From Pseudomonadota bacterium (lineage in GTDB: Bacteria > Pseudomonadota > Gammaproteobacteria > UBA9214), in NCBI GenBank assembly GCA_041395565.1, contig JAWLAI010000002.1, positions 496,001 through 560,000 of the forward strand: a DNA stretch of 64,000 nt, in the 5' to 3' direction. A program made the position numbers and the translations under genes. Shown here piece after piece: positions 63,750 through 64,000 of the stretch; the stretch's first letter is position 1, and every line of letters starts with the position of its first letter. The notes under the pieces are model-generated. The model did no database searches. It had not been told where the DNA came from and worked only from the letters and a program-made list of their open reading frames with translations.

Positions 63750-63903
63750 AGTCACACTCCAGTTAGCAAGGTTGAGGATCGTTTCGTGCCGCGGCAAGGC
63801 CATTCTGCCGCAACGGCTCATAGCGCGCACGGTGACAGCATGCATCCCGGCACCGGCGGCGGCCTGTGGCGGGGTTCACCCGCCGGGTCGTCCCAGCCGC
63901 GCG

Positions 63904-64000
63904 TCACGCCAGCTCCACCAGCTCGAGGGCGTTGCCGTCCGGGTCGCGGCAGAACAGCGCACGCCGGCCGGACCGGCTCAACGTGAAATCTATGCCTGCC
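63904..64000 (-). CDS. Glyoxalase/VOC-fold protein (C-terminal end only)
   Basis: Only the last 31 codons are in the window. They read to the TGA at 63906-63904 and include RRALFCRDPDGNALELVEL, the metal-binding last strand of vicinal-oxygen-chelate proteins (Glu ligand in ALELVEL). Which family member it is cannot be said. Confidence 0.7.
   Translation of the reverse strand, partial: AGIDFTLSRSGRRALFCRDPDGNALELVELA

Noticed and set aside
1..64000. tRNA, rRNA, CRISPR arrays or complete insertion sequences
   Set aside because: I scanned the intergenic regions and saw no cloverleaf-like sequence, no regularly spaced direct repeats and no transposase gene. A covariance-model search would be needed to exclude small RNAs.

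Overview
The window is a 64-kb piece of a GC-rich gammaproteobacterial chromosome, most like the Chromatiales or a related sulfur-oxidising lineage. The evidence is gene order (surE-pcm-nlpD-rpoS; ftsB-ispD-ispF-truD; the rpsB-tsf-pyrH-frr to lpxB-rnhB envelope block; dnaE-accA-tilS-pyrG-kdsA-eno), a gamma-type prfB frameshift site and RpoS itself. No rRNA, tRNA, CRISPR, prophage or intact insertion sequence was seen. Assignments rest on reading translations and motifs; no database search was run.

Layout. 1-7.7 kb (minus strand): partial prfB, recJ, an RpfE-like protein, then threonine and alanine metabolism (thrC, hom, alaC). 7.8-10.7 kb: small conserved proteins (Mth938-like, YqhA-like, CAP-domain lipoprotein, YceH-like). 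10.7-14 kb: the most unusual locus. A tail-anchored coiled-coil protein is divergent from a membrane-anchored N-acetylmuramoyl-L-alanine amidase, whose 3' end overlaps the start of a MamK-family bacterial actin. 14-24.4 kb: envelope accessory genes, namely a secreted protein of unknown function, a two-BON periplasmic protein, a phospholipase-D-like lipoprotein, an LssY-C lipoprotein, an alpha/beta-hydrolase lipoprotein and a 1431-residue AsmA/TamB-like protein. 24.5-33.5 kb: a methyltransferase, rpoS-nlpD-yqaA-pcm-surE, an Smr protein on the opposite strand, truD, ispF, ispD, ftsB. 33.5-43.6 kb: eno, kdsA, pyrG, tilS, accA, dnaE. 43.8-44.9 kb: a membrane diguanylate cyclase set between dnaE and rnhB. 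44.9-59.4 kb: rnhB, lpxB, lpxA, fabZ, lpxD, skp, bamA, rseP, dxr, cdsA, uppS, frr, pyrH, tsf, rpsB. 59.6-63.1 kb: map and glnD on the plus strand, then a haem-binding DUF3365-like protein and the end of a glyoxalase-fold protein.

How the genes work together. Most of the window is core information processing and envelope building: lipid A (lpxA, lpxB, lpxD, kdsA), fatty acid entry (accA, fabZ), phospholipid (cdsA), isoprenoid and undecaprenyl carrier (ispD, ispF, dxr, uppS), and outer-membrane protein assembly (bamA, skp, rseP). The accessory material is the actin-amidase-coiled-coil locus and the lipoprotein and AsmA-like cluster beside it. Both point to the cell envelope but have no function I can name.

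Quality note. Between about 53.94 and 55.41 kb the reading frame changes many times through the 5' half of dxr, all of cdsA and the 3' end of uppS. These genes are normally essential and the flanks are clean, so I read this as a local sequence-quality problem rather than decay.
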